Part shown: one piece after another, positions 25,152 through 33,202 of the stretch
How positions within the stretch are numbered: position 1 is the first letter of the stretch
How the letters are laid out: every line of letters begins with the position of its first letter
Assembly: GCF_002080455.1 (NCBI RefSeq)
Contig: NZ_CP020555.1
Location: 7,368,501 to 7,432,500, forward strand
Length of the DNA: 64,000 nt
Direction: 5' to 3'
Source: Streptomyces sp. Sge12
GTDB taxonomy: Bacteria > Actinomycetota > Actinomycetes > Streptomycetales > Streptomycetaceae
Translations under genes and position numbers: made by a program
The notes under the pieces: model-generated
What the model was told of the DNA's origin: nothing
The model's input: only the letters and a program-made list of their open reading frames with translations
Databases searched by the model: none

Positions 25152-26234
25152 ATGCCGCCGGTGTCACCGTTCCTGCGTACGGCAGCGTCGTACGCCTGGC
25201 GCCTGCTGGTGGTCGGCGCCGCCGTGTACGCCGTCTTCGCCGTGCTCGGCCGGTTCCACGAGATCGCCGTGGCCGTCTTCCTCGGCCTCGTCGTCACCGC
25301 CCTGCTGTGGTGGCCCACCCGGCGCCTCGCCCGCACCCTGCCCCGCTCGGTCGCCGTCGCCGTCACCCTCCTGGGCAGTGTGCTGGTCCTGCTGGGCGTG
25401 CTGGCCCTGGTCGGTACGGCGGTGGCCGGGGAGAGCACCACCTTGGCCCGGGAGTTCCGCCAGGGAATCGACAGCATCGAGGAGTACCTGGAACGAGCCC
25501 CCTTCCGGCTGAACCCGCACGCGCTCTCCGACCTCCAGTCGCGCCTCGGCGACTACCTGTCGAGCCACGGCTCCACCGTGCTCAGCCAGGCGGTCAGCGG
25601 AGCCGGGCGCCTGGTGCACGTCCTGACCGTCCTCGCCCTCGGGGCCTTCTGCTCGTTCTTCTTCCTGCACGGCGGGGACCGGCAGTGGGCCTGGTTCTGT
25701 GCCCAGCTGCCCCCGAGGCTGCGCGCCCGCGTGGGCATCGCCGGCGGCGCGGCCTGGCGTACGTTCACCGGATACACCCGCGGGATCGTCCTCGTCGCGG
25801 CTACGAACGCGGTCCTGGTAGGGGTGGCGCTCTACTTCCTCGGGGTCCCGCTGGCCGTGCCGCTGGCCCTGCTGGAGTTCTTCGCGGCCTTCATCCCGCT
25901 CATCGGATCGCCCGTCGCCCTGGCGGTCGCCGCCGTGGTCGCCCTGGCCGCGAAGGGACCGATCATCGCGGGCGTGGTGGTCGCGCTGATCGTGATCATC
26001 GGTCAGATCGAGGGCCATCTGCTCCACCCGCTGGTGATGAGCCGGGCGGTCCGGCTGCACCCGCTGGTGGTGGCGATCTCGGTGGTCGCCGGAGCCATCG
26101 CCGCCGGAGTGGTCGGTGCGGTGGTCGCGGTGCCGCTGGTCTCGGTGACCTGGTCGGTGCACACAGCGCTGCGCGACGCCCGCCGCGCGGGCGGTGACCC
26201 GAGGTCCGACGACCCGACGGCCGACGAAGACTGA
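25152..26234 (+). CDS. AI-2E family (PerM-type) membrane transporter
   Basis: The 360-residue protein from ATG 25152 has an N-terminal hydrophobic pair, a soluble middle (about residues 85-150), and a C-terminal bundle with FFAAFIPLIGSPVALAVAAV and IIGQIEGHLLHPLVMSRAVR, the family signature. Members include autoinducer-2 exporters and sodium/proton antiporters; which applies is open. The tail is acidic. Confidence 0.85.
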   Translation: MPPVSPFLRTAASYAWRLLVVGAAVYAVFAVLGRFHEIAVAVFLGLVVTALLWWPTRRLARTLPRSVAVAVTLLGSVLVLLGVLALVGTAVAGESTTLAREFRQGIDSIEEYLERAPFRLNPHALSDLQSRLGDYLSSHGSTVLSQAVSGAGRLVHVLTVLALGAFCSFFFLHGGDRQWAWFCAQLPPRLRARVGIAGGAAWRTFTGYTRGIVLVAATNAVLVGVALYFLGVPLAVPLALLEFFAAFIPLIGSPVALAVAAVVALAAKGPIIAGVVVALIVIIGQIEGHLLHPLVMSRAVRLHPLVVAISVVAGAIAAGVVGAVVAVPLVSVTWSVHTALRDARRAGGDPRSDDPTADED

Positions 26235-26325
26235 CCGGCCGGGGGAAGACCGACCGGGCCGGGGAAGACCGACCGGCCGGGGCACCGGCCGGACACCCGC
26301 CGGTCGCTTCCTGCACAATCGCCTG

Positions 26326-28392
26326 ATGAGCGATGAAGACCCCTACCTGTGGCTGGAAGACGTATCCGGCGACGAGGCCCTCGCCTGGGTCCGGGAGCGC
26401 AATGCCGAGACCGTGGACGCGCTGACCGGTTCCCCCGGGTTCAAGGTGCTCGAACAGGAGGTGCGCGAGGTACTGGACGACGACGGCCGGATCCCCTACG
26501 TCGTCCGCCGCGGCCGCCACCTGTACAACTTCCGGCAGGACGCCGACCACGTACGCGGTGTGTGGCGGCGCACCACGCTGGAGGAGTACCGGACGGACCG
26601 GCCCGCCTGGGAGGTGCTCCTGGACCTCGACGCGCTGGCCGAGGCCGAGGACGAGAAGTGGGCCTGGGCGGGGAGCCGGGTGCTGGCCCCCGAGCACCGG
26701 CACGCCCTCGTCCTGCTGTCGCGGGACGGCGCGGACGCCTGCGTGGTGCGCGAGTTCGACCTGGAGACCCTGGAGTTCGTCGAGGACGGGTTCACGGTCG
26801 CCGAGGCCAAGACCCGGATCGGCTGGATCGACCGCGACCGCGTCTGGATCGGTACGGACTTCGGCGCCGGCTCGATGTCCTCCTCCGGCTACCCGCTCCA
26901 GGTGCGCCGCTGGCACCGCGGGACGCCCCTCGCGGACGCGGAAGCGGTCTACGAAGGCCGGCCCACGGACCTGTCCGCCTCCGGATGGCACGACGACACA
27001 CCCGGCTTCGAGCGGGACTTCGTCCACCGGCAGATCGACTTCTGGAACCAGGAGCTCTTCCTGCTCCAGGAGGACGCCGCCGCCCCGCCGCTGAAGATCG
27101 AGGTCCCGGACGACGCGGGCGCCTCCGTCCACCGCAGGTGGCTGATCGTCACACCCAAGTCGCCGTGGCTCGGACACCCCGCGGGCAGCCTGCTCGCCTT
27201 CGACTTCGACGCCTTCCGGGCGGGGGAGCGCGAGGCCGAGGTGCTGTTCACCCCCGACGAGCGCACCGCGCTCGCCGGCTACAGCTGGACCCGCAACCAC
27301 CTCATCCTCAGCACCCGCGCCGATGTCTCCTCCCGGCTGGAGCTGCTCACCCCGGGTGAGGGTCGTCCGGGCCCCGGCGGCTGGCAGCGCGCGCCGCTGC
27401 CGGGTGTGCCGCCGCTGTCCACCGCCTCGGTGACCGGCACGGACCCGGACGTGAGCGACGAGTACTTCCACCAGGTCTCCGGCTTCCTCCAGCCCGCCAC
27501 GCTGTACCGGGGCACGGCCGGCGGCACCGGTGGGGACGACGGCGACAGCGGGACCGCGAGCGAGATCCTCAAGCAGAGCCCGGCGCTCTTCGACACCGAC
27601 GGCCTCGCCGTGCGCCAGTACTTCGCGACCTCCGCGGACGGCACGAGGGTGCCGTACTTCGTCGTCGGTCCCGAGGACCGCCCGGGCCCGGGCCCCACCC
27701 TGCTCTACGGGTACGGCGGCTTCGAGATCTCCATGGTCCCGCAGTACAGCGCGGTCACCGGACGCGCCTGGCTGGCGCGCGGAGGCACGTACGTCGTCGC
27801 GGGCATCCGCGGCGGGCACGAGTACGGGCCGGGCTGGCACAAGGCGGCCCTCGGCGCGAACCGGGTCCGGGCGTACGAGGACTTCGCCGCGGTCGCCCGC
27901 GACCTCACCGCCCGGGACATCACCACCCCCGCCCAGCTGGGCATCGAGGGCGGCAGCAACGGCGGGCTGCTCATGGGCGCCATGCTCACCCGCGACCCGG
28001 AACTGTTCGGCGCGGTCGTCGCGCACGTGCCGCTGCTGGACATGCTGCGCTTCCACAAGCTGCTGGCCGGGGCCAGCTGGATCGCCGAGTACGGCGACCC
28101 CGACAGCCCCGCCGACCGGCCCCACCTGGAGGGGATCTCCCCGTACCACCAGGTCCGGGCGGACGGGCCCGCGTACCCGCCGCTGCTCCTGCTGACCTCG
28201 ACCCGCGACGACCGGGTGCACCCCGGTCACGCCCGCAAGATGGCCGCCCGGCTGCGCGAGCACGGGCATCCCGTCCTCTTCCACGAGCACCTCGGGGGCG
28301 GCCACGCGGGTGCCACCGACCACCGGCAGACCGCCTTCAACGAGGCCCTGGTGCACACCTTCCTGTGGGAGCGGCTGACCCCGCAGAAGTGA
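26326..28392 (+). CDS. Prolyl oligopeptidase-family serine peptidase (S9A)
   Basis: The 688-residue cytoplasmic enzyme opens with DPYLWLEDVSGDEALAWV, typical of family S9A. Residues about 70-400 form the beta-propeller that filters substrate size. The C-terminal catalytic domain has LYGYGGFEIS, RGGHEYGPGWH, the nucleophile in EGGSNGGLLMG, Asp in TSTRDDRVHP and His in GGGHAGATD. It cleaves after proline in short peptides. There is no ribosome site; CACAAT (26314-26319) stands six bases before the ATG, consistent with a leaderless mRNA. A strong hairpin follows the stop. Confidence 0.95.
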   Translation: MSDEDPYLWLEDVSGDEALAWVRERNAETVDALTGSPGFKVLEQEVREVLDDDGRIPYVVRRGRHLYNFRQDADHVRGVWRRTTLEEYRTDRPAWEVLLDLDALAEAEDEKWAWAGSRVLAPEHRHALVLLSRDGADACVVREFDLETLEFVEDGFTVAEAKTRIGWIDRDRVWIGTDFGAGSMSSSGYPLQVRRWHRGTPLADAEAVYEGRPTDLSASGWHDDTPGFERDFVHRQIDFWNQELFLLQEDAAAPPLKIEVPDDAGASVHRRWLIVTPKSPWLGHPAGSLLAFDFDAFRAGEREAEVLFTPDERTALAGYSWTRNHLILSTRADVSSRLELLTPGEGRPGPGGWQRAPLPGVPPLSTASVTGTDPDVSDEYFHQVSGFLQPATLYRGTAGGTGGDDGDSGTASEILKQSPALFDTDGLAVRQYFATSADGTRVPYFVVGPEDRPGPGPTLLYGYGGFEISMVPQYSAVTGRAWLARGGTYVVAGIRGGHEYGPGWHKAALGANRVRAYEDFAAVARDLTARDITTPAQLGIEGGSNGGLLMGAMLTRDPELFGAVVAHVPLLDMLRFHKLLAGASWIAEYGDPDSPADRPHLEGISPYHQVRADGPAYPPLLLLTSTRDDRVHPGHARKMAARLREHGHPVLFHEHLGGGHAGATDHRQTAFNEALVHTFLWERLTPQK

Positions 28393-28399
28393 TGCCGCG

Positions 28400-28432
28400 C
28401 CCCCGGGCCACTCGCACGGCGTAGCCCGGGGG
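28400..28432 (+). terminator. GC-rich stem-loop after prolyl oligopeptidase gene
   Basis: CCCCCGGGC (28400-28408) pairs perfectly with GCCCGGGGG (28424-28432) around a 15-base loop, starting 8 bases after the stop codon. It lacks a U tract but fits actinobacterial terminators. Confidence 0.6.
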
Positions 28433-28527
28433 AGCATCCGTACGGGGGATTTGCGGGCCCCATCCGCTGCCGGACGGCGGGTTGTGCCCCACCATCGGCG
28501 GATGCAACCCCGGCCCGGGAGGACCCC

Positions 28528-29334
28528 ATGAGCACCCCGTTCGCGTCCGCCGCCCCGTACTACGCCCGCTACCGGCCCCCGTACCCGGCGGAGTGCTACG
28601 CGCTCCTCGCGGACCGTTTCGCGCTCGACGGCTCCCAGACCGTACTGGACCTCGGCGCGGGACCGGGCACGCTCTCCCTGCCGCTGGCGCCGCTGGTCGA
28701 GCACGTCTACGCCGTCGATCCGGAACCGGCCATGCTCGCCGAGGGGTGCAGGCTCGCCGAGGAGCTCGGCCGTACGAACGTCTCCTGGCTGCGCGGCGAC
28801 GCCGCCGGCGTCGGCCGGCTGTGCCTGCCCCGGCTCGACCTGTGCGTGATCGGCGGGGCCTTCCACCGGATGGACCGGGTACGGCTCCTGGCCGACCTGG
28901 ACGGCATGCTCGCGCCGCGCGGCGGGATCGCCGTGGTCACCACCTCGCCGGCCGGGTCCGGACGGTCCGGCCCGGACCCTTCCTGGCCGGCCGTCGTCGA
29001 CGAGGTGTGCGCGCGCTTCCTCGGAGCGGACCACCGACCGCAGGGCCCGGGGGCCGAACCGGGCGACGAGGTGCAGGACGTGGCGGACCGTCTGGCGAAG
29101 TCGGTGTTCTCCCGCGTCGAGATCACCACGTGGGAGCAGTCCACGCGCTGCACCCTGGACCAGTTGGTCGGGCTCCAGTTCTCCCGGGCCCGCTGTGGCC
29201 CCGCCCGGTTCGGCGACCGGAAGGACGCCTTCGAGTCCGAGCTGCGCGACGCGCTGCTGGCCCATGACCCGGACGGTACCTACCTCCGGAGCGTCACCGT
29301 CACGGCCGCCGTCGGGACCAGGCCACGACGCTGA
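28528..29334 (+). CDS. Class I SAM-dependent methyltransferase
   Basis: The 268-residue protein starts at ATG 28528 with GGGAGG 6-7 bases upstream. Motif I is TVLDLGAGPGTLSLPLA and the acidic residue of motif II is in VYAVDPEPAMLAEG. The opening ASAAPYYARYRPPYP is common to a group of Streptomyces small-molecule methyltransferases. Substrate unknown; no pathway neighbour is evident. Confidence 0.85.
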   Translation: MSTPFASAAPYYARYRPPYPAECYALLADRFALDGSQTVLDLGAGPGTLSLPLAPLVEHVYAVDPEPAMLAEGCRLAEELGRTNVSWLRGDAAGVGRLCLPRLDLCVIGGAFHRMDRVRLLADLDGMLAPRGGIAVVTTSPAGSGRSGPDPSWPAVVDEVCARFLGADHRPQGPGAEPGDEVQDVADRLAKSVFSRVEITTWEQSTRCTLDQLVGLQFSRARCGPARFGDRKDAFESELRDALLAHDPDGTYLRSVTVTAAVGTRPRR

Positions 29335-29359
29335 CCGGAACGCCGACCGGGATGCCGGC

Positions 29360-29911
29360 TCACCGGTCGGCGGCGGCTCCGGCCCCTGCCGCGGCTTCGG
29401 CTCCGGATCCTGCCGCGGGCGAACGGTGCGCGAAGCGGTCGGCCGCGCGCCGGCCGCGGCTCTCCAGGGGCAGCACCCCGGTGGCCGCCGCCAGCCCGAA
29501 GGGCGGCATGTCGAAGTAGATCGCCTCGTAGGAGCCCTCGGGGACGATGTACGACTCGTGCCACAGGCCCACGTGGCGGCGCAGCTTCCCCGCCCGGTCC
29601 TTGCGGTTGATGATCGACCATGCCTTGTGGTGGAGCATGTCCGGGGCCGCGGCGTACGCGTAGAGCTTCTCCTTGGACTCCCAGTACTGGACTACGTAGT
29701 AGGTACGGGGTGACGCGGTCAGCAGGACGTGGCCCAGCAGCCCCCGGGCGGGGTCCTTGGCGAGCTCCCGGAGCATGCGGGGCATGGCCGTGATCACCGG
29801 AATCCAGTGGTGGACGGCCCAGAAGTGGTTGATGCGCATGCCGATGAGGAGGACGACGACGTCCCCCTCGGCAGCTGCGGTGGTACGGCCCGGTAAGGGT
29901 TTCGCGAACAC
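29360..29911 (-). CDS. DUF4188 (monooxygenase-like ferredoxin fold) protein, with early TTA codon
   Basis: GTG 29911 is chosen because GGGAGG stands just upstream; a TTG at 29953 would lengthen the protein without support. The 183-residue product has the DUF4188 pattern: VVVLLIGMRINHFWAVHHW, TYYVVQYWESKEKLYAYA, and WHESYIVPEGSYEAIYFDMP. These proteins resemble dimeric alpha/beta-barrel monooxygenases. Codon 6 is TTA (29894-29896), a codon that needs the developmental tRNA encoded by bldA. It is divergent from a MerR regulator with a palindrome between them, so it is a likely target of that regulator. Confidence 0.85.
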   Translation of the reverse strand: MFAKPLPGRTTAAAEGDVVVLLIGMRINHFWAVHHWIPVITAMPRMLRELAKDPARGLLGHVLLTASPRTYYVVQYWESKEKLYAYAAAPDMLHHKAWSIINRKDRAGKLRRHVGLWHESYIVPEGSYEAIYFDMPPFGLAAATGVLPLESRGRRAADRFAHRSPAAGSGAEAAAGAGAAADR

Positions 29912-29931
29912 GCCGGCCTCCCGATCGCCTT

Positions 29932-29972
29932 GTTGGATAGCTCCGCTGTCCAACCGTCACATGATTGGATAG
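29932..29972. promoter_or_regulatory. Candidate MerR operator between DUF4188 gene and MerR gene
   Basis: GTTGGATAG (29932-29940) and CTGTCCAAC (29946-29954) form an inverted repeat with one mismatch and a 5-base spacer. A further half-site ATTGGATAG lies at 29964-29972, next to the regulator start. The arrangement suits a MerR dimer binding within a stretched promoter and repressing its own gene as well. Confidence 0.55.
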
Positions 29973-30001
29973 TGGCACTCGCCAAGGGAAGGTTCAAGAG
30001 A

Positions 30002-30697
30002 GTGCGGCTCGCAGAACTGAGTGAGCGGAGCGGCGTGGCCATCGCCACGATCAAGTACTACCTGCGCGAAGGGCTGTTGCCGCCCGGCCGTCGCGTCAGC
30101 GCGACGACCGCCGACTACGACGAGGGCCATCTGCGCCGGCTGCGGCTGGTGCGCGCGATGATCCAGGTCGGCCGGGTGCCGGTGGCGGACGTCCGGAAGG
30201 TGCTCGGGCACGTCGACGACGAGTCCCTGGGCCGCACGATCCGCCTGGGTGCGGCCCTGTGGGCACTACCCCGGGAGGCCGAACCGGCCGACGACCGGGG
30301 CGAGAACGGAGGTGAGGGCGGAGGAGAGGGCGAGGACGAGGACGAGGACGAGGTGATGGCCGCCGCGCGCACCGAGGTGGACCGGCTGCTCCGGGACCTG
30401 GGCTGGTCCACCGCCCGGGAGGTGGGCGAACTCTCGCCGGTCCACCGTTCGTTGGTGGCGGCGGTGGCCACACTGATGCGGCTCGGTTATCCGTGGGACG
30501 CCGCGCTCATGGCCCCGTACGCCCAGCTGATGCACCAAGTGGCCGTGCGTGACCTGGACTTCGTGGAGACCCACCCCTCGGAGGCGGAGCAGGTCGAGAC
30601 CGCGGTGGCGGCGACCATCCTGTTCCGGCCGGTGCTGAACGCACTGCACCGGCTGGCCCAGGAGGAGGAGTCGGCCCGGCGGTACGGACTGGCGTGA
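30002..30697 (+). CDS. MerR-family transcriptional regulator
   Basis: GTG 30002 is preferred, with GGGAAGG 9-12 bases upstream, over GTG 29972. The 231-residue protein opens with the MerR winged helix VRLAELSERSGVAIATIKYY and LREGLLPPGRR. The wing is followed by a helical dimerisation part, a Gly/Glu/Asp-rich stretch (about residues 100-118), and a larger helical C-terminal domain as in effector-binding MerR proteins. No metal-binding Cys is seen. It is divergent from the DUF4188 gene. Confidence 0.9.
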   Translation: MRLAELSERSGVAIATIKYYLREGLLPPGRRVSATTADYDEGHLRRLRLVRAMIQVGRVPVADVRKVLGHVDDESLGRTIRLGAALWALPREAEPADDRGENGGEGGGEGEDEDEDEVMAAARTEVDRLLRDLGWSTAREVGELSPVHRSLVAAVATLMRLGYPWDAALMAPYAQLMHQVAVRDLDFVETHPSEAEQVETAVAATILFRPVLNALHRLAQEEESARRYGLA

Positions 30698-30719
30698 GCC
30701 GCCGCCGGGTCCCGCGGTG

Positions 30720-31346
30720 CTACTCGCAGGCGACGCCGTCGCCGTCGCGGTCCAAGTGGCGGCCGTAGCCGGGGTCTCCGCGTCGGACCGGCGCCGCGCC
30801 GGCCGCCCTCGCCGCCGCGCAGTTCTTGTAGTAGACGCTGCCGCCCCCGCCGGACGTGGAGGATTCCTCGGGATCCTCGCTCCGCGGGCTGCTCGCCGGT
30901 GCCGGGCCGGCTTCCGGCTGGGCGGCGGGGGTCGGGGGAGCCACGGGAGCGGGACTGGTAGCGGGGGCGGCAGGGGTGACAGGGGCGGTGGGGGAGGGGC
31001 TGGGGCTCGGCGCGGCGGCGACCGCGGCCGGGGCGGTGACCGTCACGGTGACGGTGACCGTCGGCCCGGGCCGCGGCTCCGCGGCCGCCGGCCGGGTCTT
31101 CGGGTCGGAGTCGGCGGTGACCAGGACGAGGAACCAGATCGAGGCGAGCGCGACCGTCACGATCCTGCCGGTCCTGCCCCAGCGGGCGAGGAAGGCCAGC
31201 GCGGCGCCCACCGGGGGCACGAGGAGCGTGGCGACGACGACCGCCGCGACGGCCAACGCCGGGGGCCAGCGCGGATGCGGCGGCGGCTCGACCGGGTGGA
31301 AGGGCTGCGGCTGTGGAGGCTGCGGAGGGTGCGGTTGTGGGTACAC
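30720..31346 (-). CDS. Membrane protein with C-terminal excalibur calcium-binding domain
   Basis: GTG 31346 has AGGAGA just upstream, giving 208 residues. A Pro-rich cytoplasmic head (VYPQPHPPQPPQPQPFHP) is followed by two hydrophobic segments (about residues 30-75), a Thr/Val and Ala/Pro-rich extracellular linker, and the excalibur domain: VYYKNCAAARAAGAAPVRRG and HLDRDGDGVACE. The DxDxDG loop binds calcium; the two Cys form the domain's disulphide. The domain is often found next to surface nucleases, but none is fused here. Confidence 0.85.
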   Translation of the reverse strand: MYPQPHPPQPPQPQPFHPVEPPPHPRWPPALAVAAVVVATLLVPPVGAALAFLARWGRTGRIVTVALASIWFLVLVTADSDPKTRPAAAEPRPGPTVTVTVTVTAPAAVAAAPSPSPSPTAPVTPAAPATSPAPVAPPTPAAQPEAGPAPASSPRSEDPEESSTSGGGGSVYYKNCAAARAAGAAPVRRGDPGYGRHLDRDGDGVACE

Positions 31347-31448
31347 GGGTCTCCTGCCACGGACATGGAAGAGGAGCGGGCGCCCAGTTAAGCGCACCGA
31401 CCGGATCCAGCCATGCGGAATAGGGAAATCAAGCCATCCGATCCTGCG

Positions 31449-32450
31449 TCAGGACACCTGAACCTCGGCGAGGGCGGTCAGCAGCTCGCGCTCGCGGGCG
31501 GTGCTCAGCCCGGCCCGGCGGGGACGCTCCAGTCCCTCGGCGCGCTCCCACCGCAGAAGGTCCTCCAGCATGTCCGCGCGCGGACGGTGGCGCAGCCCGG
31601 CCGCGCGCGCCGCGGCCCCGCTGCGGGCGCAGAACCCGGCCCACTCGGGGTCCGGCATCCACATGGCCATCGACTCGGGGCCCATGAACGGCCCGACCCC
31701 CTGATCGAGGAGCCACCGGGGGTCCGCCGGCGCCACCGGACCGGTGTGCCCGGCCACCTGCCGGGACAGCTCGACCCATGCGTCGAACGGGACGACGGGC
31801 CCGACGGCGTCGAAGGTCCCGGTGGCACCCTGCTGTGCGAGGTCCAGCAGCCAGCCCGCCAGATCACGTACGTCGATCACCTGGGTCGGCAGGCCGGGAG
31901 AGCGGGGAACGAGGAGCGGCTGCTCCACCTCCCGGCCGGCCCGGGCCACCCAGTACCCGGACCGCCCGCTGCCGTCGCCCGGTCCGCCGATCAGGCCCGC
32001 CCGGGCGACGACGAGCCGGTCGGCCACCGCCGCGCGCGAGGCCTCCTCGCAGGCGACCTTGGCCTCCCCGTACTCCTCCCGCCCCACGTACGGTCCCTGC
32101 GCGGGTGCCAGCAGCCGGGTCGACTCGTCGGCGCCGACCGCGGCGTGGTCGGCGTAGGCGCTGACGGAGGAGACGTAGGTCCAGTGCCGGGCGCGCCCGG
32201 CGAGGGCCGCCAGCGCGCCGCGGACGAAGGCGGGCTGCCAGGACACCTCCAGCACGGCGTCCCAGTCGCGGTCGAGGAGCTCCGCGTAGGCGGACCCGTG
32301 GTTCCGGTCCGCCGCCACCAGCCGCGCTCCGGGGGCGACCTCGCCGCTCTCGCCCCGCGCCAGGCAGGTCACCGCGTGGCCCCGGTCCAAGGCCTGCCGC
32401 GTGATCTCACGCCCCAACCATGCGGTCCCGCCCAGTACAAGAAGATCCAT
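31449..32450 (-). CDS. NAD-dependent epimerase/dehydratase-like (extended SDR) protein
   Basis: The 333-residue protein begins MDLLVLGGTAWLGREITRQA, a variant nucleotide-binding GGTxxLG loop. It has TYVSSVSAYAD for the active-site Ser and EEYGEAKVACE for YxxxK. Such atypical SDRs act as reductases or isomerases on nucleotide sugars or other metabolites. Substrate unknown. The gene behind it, a GNAT protein, is on the same strand 72 bp away. Confidence 0.85.
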   Translation of the reverse strand: MDLLVLGGTAWLGREITRQALDRGHAVTCLARGESGEVAPGARLVAADRNHGSAYAELLDRDWDAVLEVSWQPAFVRGALAALAGRARHWTYVSSVSAYADHAAVGADESTRLLAPAQGPYVGREEYGEAKVACEEASRAAVADRLVVARAGLIGGPGDGSGRSGYWVARAGREVEQPLLVPRSPGLPTQVIDVRDLAGWLLDLAQQGATGTFDAVGPVVPFDAWVELSRQVAGHTGPVAPADPRWLLDQGVGPFMGPESMAMWMPDPEWAGFCARSGAAARAAGLRHRPRADMLEDLLRWERAEGLERPRRAGLSTARERELLTALAEVQVS

Positions 32451-32522
32451 GCGGCCACCTCAGCACACCGCGGACCCGCCTGCGATCCCGGTTCGCGCTC
32501 GGCGAAGAGCCGCGCGGGCGCG

Positions 32523-33029
32523 TCACAGGTCCCGCCGCATGCACGCACGGGGCCAGCGGTCCAGCCCGTGCGCCGCCTCGCGGTCGCGGATCTCCCGCAG
32601 GCCGGGGGTGAGCCCGGCGTCGTCCAAGAGCCGGAAGCCGCAGCGCACGTAGTACGGGGCGTTCCACGGGACCTCGGTGAAGGTGGTGAGGGTCAGCGCG
32701 GGCACGCCCCCGCGCGCCGCGAACTCCGCCAGGTGCTCCATCAGGCCCCTGCCGAGCCCGCGGCGCGCCCGGTCCGGGTGGACGGACACCTGCTCGACGT
32801 GCAGGTTGCCGTCCACGCGCTCGGCGATCAGATAGGCGCCGGGGGTATCGGCCCCGTCGACCGACACCCAGGCCAGCCCGGCTCGTTGGTAGGCGGCGAG
32901 CTCGTCCCGTGTCAGCGGTTCGTCGTCGGCGATCTCCGGCATGCCGATGTCGCGGAAGCAGCGCCCGGCGGCCCTCTCGATGTCCTGGAGGAGGGTCAGT
33001 TCATCCGGTCGTACCGTGCGGATAGCCAT
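32523..33029 (-). CDS. GNAT-family N-acetyltransferase
   Basis: The 168-residue protein starts at ATG 33029 (MAIRTVRPDELTLLQDIE); the frame is open upstream but with no better start. The acetyl-CoA loop is VEQVSVHPDRARRGLGRGLM (motif A, R-R-G-L-G-R-G) and motif B is NAPYYVRCGF. The acceptor is unknown. Confidence 0.9.
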   Translation of the reverse strand: MAIRTVRPDELTLLQDIERAAGRCFRDIGMPEIADDEPLTRDELAAYQRAGLAWVSVDGADTPGAYLIAERVDGNLHVEQVSVHPDRARRGLGRGLMEHLAEFAARGGVPALTLTTFTEVPWNAPYYVRCGFRLLDDAGLTPGLREIRDREAAHGLDRWPRACMRRDL

Positions 33030-33202
33030 GGCCGCATTGTCGCCGCAGCCCCGCCCGGGGGCACCCGAGTATCGGGCACACGTCCGGTCCCCGCTCGTCC
33101 GGGACGGGATCTGTGCTCCGTCCGAGTTCACTTCGGTGCCCGTTCGGCCGCAGCGCCGCAGGCATGATCATCATTTTGGCGCCACGTCGGTTTGATACGT
33201 CT

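Noticed and set aside
25996..29265. 1089-codon antisense frame opposite prolyl oligopeptidase
   Set aside because: Shadow frame of a G/C-rich gene; the plus-strand product has a complete catalytic triad and domain order.
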